64,000 nt of DNA from Sequoia sempervirens. Its lineage: Eukaryota; Streptophyta; Pinopsida; Cupressales; Cupressaceae. The position numbers and the translations under genes are program-made. The notes beneath the pieces are model-generated. The model saw only the letters and a program-made list of their open reading frames with translations. It ran no database searches and had not been told where the DNA came from. Of this stretch, positions 58,540-64,000 are shown piece by piece; positions within the stretch are counted from its first letter, which is position 1, and each line of letters starts with the position of its first letter. Location: assembly GCA_007258455.2 (NCBI GenBank), contig VDFB02321322.1, forward strand, positions 62,001 through 126,000, written 5' to 3'.

Positions 58540-59825
58540 CCACCAATCAAATCCAAAGCATGATTCTGATCTGTTTTAGCCTCACATCACATGGCTGTAT
58601 CTTTCAAGAAGCCTTTGAAGAGCCTTGCACATTACTTCACATATTTGATGTAGAAGAATTTATATAGTAAAGTTACTAGGAAAGGATCCATAGATGTTGA
58701 TGATGGCACATTTCTATGATGTACTTTGAAATTTTTCCACTATCTTCACACCTTCCTTTCCATCTATCGATTGCGTTAGTAGTGGGGCAAGTGGCACCGA
58801 GATTTCTGCTAACGTAAATTCAATGCTTATTAAAGACCTCGCATAAAGAGAGATTCTGCAATTGGGGACAGGATCAGGTTTCCTCAGGTTCTGTATGCCT
58901 TCTCTCATTTTGCTCTAAATGAGTTAGCACTACCAGTGACTGGTCCTCACTCTCATGCATCTAGAGTGGAGCAGATATTTGAGGAGAAGTTTGGTCACTT
59001 GAACCTATGTGTACTTCCATCATCCACTTTGGTTCATGAGACTTGTGTTGAGCTTCCTCCTCCCACACTTCCTGCATCTTCCGAGATCGGTTCATTTCAG
59101 TAGGTTGTTACCAATCCTTCAAGTTCAGCTTTGTGGGATGTTTACTTGCCAAACATTGCAGAGTTATTCATTGAGTCACACATTGTTGATATTGGGGACA
59201 CACTTGAGGATATTCACTTTCTCTTTGATGATAGCTATGGCCCGCCATTCATCACATCAGCATAGCCTTTGGAGGTTGTTCTACAAGTATCTTCACAATT
59301 GTTTGGATTGGCTTCATTTGATTTAGACACGTAGACCCTTGAACATTTTTCCATAGCATCCATCATAAGACCGTTTCTCCTAAGAGAGTTTCTTCTTCAT
59401 GCACCATTGGATGTGTTTCTTCCTAAGAGGAGGAACAATGTTTGCCATTTTTGGATCATCTTCAGTATTCTTCTTTGAGCATTCACTTTTAGCAAAGGAG
59501 CTTCTTCCTTCTTGGGGGGATTCATTGTTTTATCCTTTCTCTCCTACAGAGGGGATCTTGATTGCACTTATGTGACTGAAGCAGCACTAGGGGGAACATT
59601 TTGAGTCCTACTTTTCTTTGTCACATATATGATTGCATTTCTTTTATCTCTTTTTCGAAGAGGAGTTTTTCCCATGAGGTTTTCTCCTTTTCTCTACTTA
59701 TGAGAGATTTCAGTTGCTTGTTCATGGGTAACTCATCAGACCTTGTAGCCGAGACCCATTATGCATTCATCTTAGCTTCCTTGATTAGTTGTTTAGTTTC
59801 TCCCTAAGTTGATCTTAAGGGGGGG
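58540..59825 (+). pseudogene. Decayed post-gag coding region of element H
   Basis: Fragments in shifting frames: GASGTEISANVNSMLI near 58775 resembles the copia protease region, LPVTGPHSHASRVEQIFEEK near 58930, then LWDVYLPNIAELFIESHIVD near 59130 and DDSYGPPFITSA. None matches integrase, RT or RNase H motifs. It appears to be residual protease plus a tail of unknown origin. Confidence 0.45.
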
Positions 59826-60195
59826 TGTTGGAGTAAATAGGTCATCACCTGATAATTAATTAACCATTAATTAATTATTAGATACCTTTTTACTTTAATT
59901 ACTTAAGCTAAACTCGGGAGTTGTTTTCTTATATTAGATTGAGCTAAATATAGATCAAGTTGTCTCATTGCATGAGATTATGACACTTGTCACAATCTAA
60001 TCAAATCCTCATCTAAGGTTTTTTGAATGCTTTTATAAGCATTCACCTTCATTGTAATCATTCATTCAAGTTATTGCATCAATACAATTTCTCAGGTTGT
60101 TGAGCACACAATCATGCTTTGATCTCTCTTTGTGATAGGATAATTGCTTGCAAGTGAATTTTGGGAGTTGTGGGGTTCAATCGTCAACTTCAACA
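59826..60195 (+). repeat. 3' LTR of copia remnant H
   Basis: TGTTGGAGTAAATAGGTC to CGTCAACTTCAACA, 370 bp, directly after TTAAGGGGGG. CTTTTATAAGC near 60030 is a likely TATA box. The target duplication cannot be checked because the 5' end is missing. Confidence 0.8.
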
Positions 60196-60210
60196 CCTTC
60201 AATCTAAACA

Positions 60211-60345
60211 GATTGGGGATAAAGTAAACCCTTAATTCTGCAAGTTAGATATTTGATCAACTAGTTATCCAACCGAAAAAACTAGGGATAAAGGAAACCT
60301 TCAACTCCACAAGCTACATATGTGATCAACTGGTTACTGAAAATA
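60211..60345 (+). repeat. Degenerate tandem repeat, about 67 bp
   Basis: Two diverged copies of a unit with GGGATAAAGTAAACC, CAAGTTAGATATTTGATCAACT and GGTTA, just after LTR H. No coding potential. Confidence 0.65.
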
Positions 60346-61970
60346 ACTTATTCCAAAAGCTATACCCATTTATCATAGTATAAATATATAAGATTTATGA
60401 GGACTACATTATTATATGCATCATAATATCTGAGTTCTAGGTACAATATCACGTATGTTGGCAATTGGACCATGGACAATCTTGGAAAGAACTAGAGTCA
60501 CAAGACCAATTTTTCATTATTTTGCAAAAGGAAAGCCATTTTTGCATCCAAAGTGCACTAATTGTAGTTTGGCCAGCATTGGAAAGTTTAGATTGCATTT
60601 AATATTTGGAATGGTATTAAATTATTGATAATAGAAGGTTGCCATATTAAGGTATCAAAACATGTACAAAGAATTTGAAAGAACCTATCTGTGCTTTGGG
60701 AAGCATGTCCTGTTCTTAGTGACTACAGTGCAATTGTAAAGTGATGCAATTGGTTGATATACTAAAAGTCCTAAATTTTCCATGAAGTTACCATAAAATT
60801 GGCAAGCAACATTTTAGGTAGCTTGTAATTCTATTTATATTTCGACCAATTAATTAAAGTCTTGTTCAATCTTTTTATATTTTATGCACAATGGACATAT
60901 GATCTTACAGTCTTGAACAGAGAATGTAGCAAGGTTTTTTATGGTAAATCTTCAAATATGGTAGGGTTGATATTTCCAATCCTATGGTTTGAAAAGAATA
61001 ACATTTATTTTCCACCTTGAGTCTTATGGTAAATCTTTTTCACAAACAACAGAGCTGAATGCCATTAAAACTGATATAAAAAATGTCCATAGTTCATCCC
61101 AGTGTTGATTATACCATAGTTTATACTTTATCCCATGTGTTTATTATATCATAGTTCATCCCATGTTGACATGGATATAAGTAGTTTGTCTAGAAAATTT
61201 GGTATTCTATAGCTTGTGCTGCTTCATAGACAATGGCTTTGTTCAATAAGTTATAATCTTAAATAGTCATTCAAATAATTTACCACATTAATAGCCAAAG
61301 CCCCATGTGTGGTAAGGATTTGTGACCATAGTTATAACAAGCCTCTCAGTGATTATTACCAACGGATGTACCAATGCCAAACTCTTATTAGAAGACCCCT
61401 AAGGATTGAAAATATGTGTATATCTTGCACACTCACAATGCTGGTGACTAAGGAAATTATATTAATGTCTATGGATAACCAAAACAGGTTCAATGGGACT
61501 TGAAAGGTGTCAATAGAAATAGAAGTAGGGGATTTGGGAATAGAACTCCAAAAAGAGACTACAACCTAAAACTGAACTAAACTCACAACAATAAAAGAGT
61601 CTAGCTAACAAAGGAGATGAATCCAATGCAGGTAAACCTGAAACATACATGTCAAAACAATAATGTTGTGTATTACAAACATTGCAAATAGCCATGAGAA
61701 AGGGTATAGCTAACATGGGAGGCAAAGCCAATGTGTGTGAGCCTCAAACATGTCAAATCATAATGACATGCATTAAAAACACTACAAATAGCCATGTGGC
61801 AGTAAGATCCCTCCGCACACATATGGCTGGATAGAGTTGCAACAGGGGGTGAGGATTACTCCTAATCTATATCACGTTATGAAAAGTCATCAACAAGCAC
61901 TAGGTTGTGCTCGAGGTATGGTCCCAAACCATACAAAATCCCTAGGGATTCCTATTGCCAACAATGAATG
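60346..61970. other. No recognisable feature
   Basis: AT-rich sequence. Short open frames only. Segments such as GAATAGAACTCC and the repeated CCATGTGTTTATTATA...CATAGTTCATCCCATG near 61090-61170 are too weak to classify. A duplicated phrase (AACATG..AAACATACATGTC..AATAA and GCCATG) near 61615-61800 suggests an old tandem duplication of about 110 bp. Confidence 0.5.
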
Positions 61971-61978
61971 GCAATAAC

Positions 61979-63477
61979 CAGGGAAACCCGAGGACGCATC
62001 CCCCCTTAAAATGGCCCATCCTTGTCCCCGGGACATCCCGGGTACAGGGGGACAGCTGAGGGATGATCCCCTGGCGTCCCCTTTTTTTTAAAAAACCTGG
62101 GAAACGTCCCCGAAACGAGGAAACGGTCAACAGGAAAAGGGGGATGGTTGACGGTTGACCGTCCTGGGGACGGCCAGGGGATGCCTAAGCCATCCCCTGA
62201 CCATCCCCGGGATGGGCCGTCCCCCGCATCAAAGCATGTTTAAAATTAAAAAAATCACATTTTTAAAAAAGGAAAAGCCCTGATTTTGTGGCGATTGTGG
62301 GCCCATCATTGTTTGCTATCTTTTAATGTTGATTAGCAGTGCATCTTTTAATTTTGACAGAAGTATTGATGGCCATATTAATTGATCAGAGTTCTAATAA
62401 CAATGCTACTGGACCCCATACTGACCAAGAACAATACAGATCACAATAATGACAAAATGCTACTGATCGGTCATCATAAGAAGATTAATAAAGACAGAAG
62501 GATAGTTATGTCAAAGGGCAATAGTGATGGGAACAATTTCAACTTTCAACTGGTTTGACATTATTAACAACTGATATGTAACAACAAAGATTCCCAAACA
62601 ATTACCTCAATAATACAACTATTTTTACAAATGAAGTAATGGCAACAATATCCATTGATCAGTAGAAATGACAGCAAGTTAATAGCAGCACTAACATCTG
62701 TGATGCAATAATAATAAGTCAAAGGATGGCATAATCATTTGACAATTTTGTCTAGTAACAACAATGCACATGAATAATGATAGACGTGTTCACTGTTATC
62801 AAAGGCAACAGTGATAATCACTAGTCACAATAACAAGAGTCTTGTTACCTATTCACAAGGGTTTCAAACCAAAGTATGCCAACTGTTTTCACAGCTGTAG
62901 ATAACCATGTTCATTTGGAAATAATGACAGAAATAATTGCTATTGTCCGTGGGCAACAAATCTAACTGCTATTCAATAATGGCAGTGAAAAATCTTAACA
63001 GCTACTTACACTGTTGAAACTTGAAGGTGGATAACACATTTATAAAAGTTCCAAAGAAGAATGATAAAAGAAATAGCAGATCTGTCACTTATAGAAAAAA
63101 AAACTAATTTATTGTGATATGATTAATGATATATTTTGAAAAAATTTAGTCAAATTGCAGTAAAAAATATGATGAAACATTTTCAAGGAAATGTTGGGAA
63201 CCCTGCCAAGGAAAGACATTGAAATATATCAGAATATTTTAAAGATATCTGCTTCTATGAGATTCCAGACATTACTTAATTATCTATAAGTATTATGCAT
63301 GCCTTATCCATGTTTTCATATAAATATTTAAAATTTCCCTATAAATTTAAAATTTTCCCTATATTTTATATAGCCATCCCCCCCGCCGTCCCCAAATTTG
63401 GCCTCAAAATCCGGAAACTTGGGGACTCGTCCTACCGTCCCCTGCTGTCCCCATCCCAGAAACTTGGGGTAACACTG
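61979..63477 (+). mobile_element. Complete non-autonomous hAT, 1.5 kb
   Basis: Exact 8-bp target duplication GCAATAAC (61971-61978 and 63478-63485), the size made by hAT transposases. Terminal repeats are imperfect: left CAGGGAAACCC, right (reverse complement) CAGTGTTACCC. The first 260 bp and last 115 bp are packed with GTCCCC/GGGGAC and CCATCCCC motifs in both orientations, including ACGGTCAAC/GTTGACCGT and CCATCCCCGGGATGG palindromes, as expected of hAT subterminal transposase sites. The AT-rich middle codes for nothing recognisable, so it needed a transposase from elsewhere. Confidence 0.85.
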
Positions 63478-63535
63478 GCAATAACCCCAATTGTGTGGCT
63501 GCTAAGTTGAGATTGCTTCTATAAATATAGGAACA

Positions 63536-64000
63536 CTTGACCAATTCTTGGGTCAAACTAAATACTAATGGGGTTTCCCAAAGCAACCCAGGAGCAGCAA
63601 GGGATTGGGGGGAATCTGTCATGATGAAAACGCATTCCAATTTTCAGATCTTGTTGGGGCCTAGGCATCACCACGAACAACATCACTGAAGCTCTTGCTA
63701 TATGGCAAGGATTGACCCTTATAATCTCTTACAACTTCCCAAGTAATTATTGAAACAGATTCTTAATGTCTTGTCTTCACTCTAAATTCATGAGCAACTC
63801 TTTGGAACTAGAGATTAAACAGGAGCTAGTGGATATACACAACTTCTTTAGACAACTTGAATATTATTACATCCTCCATGCTATCATCAAAGAAGACAAC
63901 AAAAATTATGATGGCTTTGTCAAAGAAGACAACAAAAATGATGATGCCTTTGTCAAGAAGACTTCTATTCTTAACCACCTCAAGAGGGGATTGCAAAACC
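63536..64000 (+). pseudogene. LINE-type RNase H domain relic
   Basis: Near 63549 the frame reads WVKLNTNGVSQSNPG, the first strand of the RNase H domain in plant LINE ORF2 (usually NTDGA; the catalytic Asp is Asn here). A second frame from 63664 reads GITTNNITEALAIWQGL, the conserved helix with its Glu, and IIETDS near 63746 in a third frame matches the third-Asp motif. From ATG 63790 an open frame runs to the window end with two copies of KEDNKN. Three frames are used, so it is a pseudogene. It could also be a host reverse-transcriptase-like RVT_3 gene fragment. Confidence 0.6.

Larger units (their letters stand above)
57573..60195 (+). mobile_element. Copia remnant H with gag and 3' LTR only
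   Basis: Gag starts with MDPTHIAPLTPYNYYS at 57573 and a 370-bp LTR closes the element at 60195, preceded by the purine tract AAGGGGGG. No RT or integrase lies between, only 1.2 kb of decayed sequence after gag. The 5' LTR is missing. TGATACC near 57560 may be a decayed primer site. Confidence 0.7.

Overview
This 64 kb window reads as intergenic plant nuclear DNA made almost entirely of transposable elements. I found no intact host protein gene, tRNA or rRNA. It suggests a large seed-plant genome, probably a gymnosperm such as a conifer. The reasons are several diverged chromoviruses (Ty3/gypsy) with long LTRs beginning TGTAATGTCCCC, copia elements primed by initiator tRNA-Met, hAT DNA transposons, many solo LTRs and deep nesting. 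The taxonomic call is inference, because nothing here names the species.

Layout, left to right. (1) 1-1664: the 3' part of a hAT transposon with a broken transposase. (2) About 1925-8372: a fossil non-autonomous hAT split by a 1.6 kb solo LTR (2666-4258) and a copia solo LTR (4387-7943), which itself holds a 3.2 kb solo LTR (4653-7883). (3) 9182-23502: a solo LTR (C) split by a decayed chromovirus (A, 9413-22627). The 5' LTR of A carries a minus-strand copia relic (10692-14209) and its 3' LTR carries a solo LTR (B, 20357-21860). (4) 25313-30770: a minus-strand non-autonomous gypsy element (D). It shares its primer-site leader and 3' end with the chromovirus but carries an unrelated protein-coding sequence. 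(5) About 30870-57330: an old chromovirus (G) interrupted by solo LTR F (32140-53843). F is interrupted by a copia element (33160-53107), and that copia holds a 2 kb solo LTR (E) and two copies of a 6.3 kb element (37951-44269 and 45850-52100). G is also broken by a small hAT (55171-56006). (6) 57573-60195: a gag-bearing copia remnant with its 3' LTR. (7) 61979-63477: a complete 1.5 kb non-autonomous hAT with an exact 8-bp target duplication. (8) 63536-64000: an RNase H relic of a LINE.

The most unusual objects are the two 6.3 kb units. Each starts with TG (one mutated to TA), ends with CA and has an exact 5-bp target duplication. Neither has internal LTRs. Each carries a coding sequence of about 1,070-1,085 codons with no recognisable relative. 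A TATA box (copy 1) and an AATAAA signal (both copies) sit about 0.75-0.85 kb from the right end, as at a U3/R boundary. My reading is that they are giant solo LTRs with a protein-coding gene inside U3. In a 39-codon stretch the copies differ at 21 codons synonymously and at one by replacement, plus one stop, which points to past selection on the protein.

Target duplications, terminal motifs and uninterrupted host frames across junctions support most boundaries. No alignment was run, so percentages are avoided and boundaries without a target duplication are approximate.
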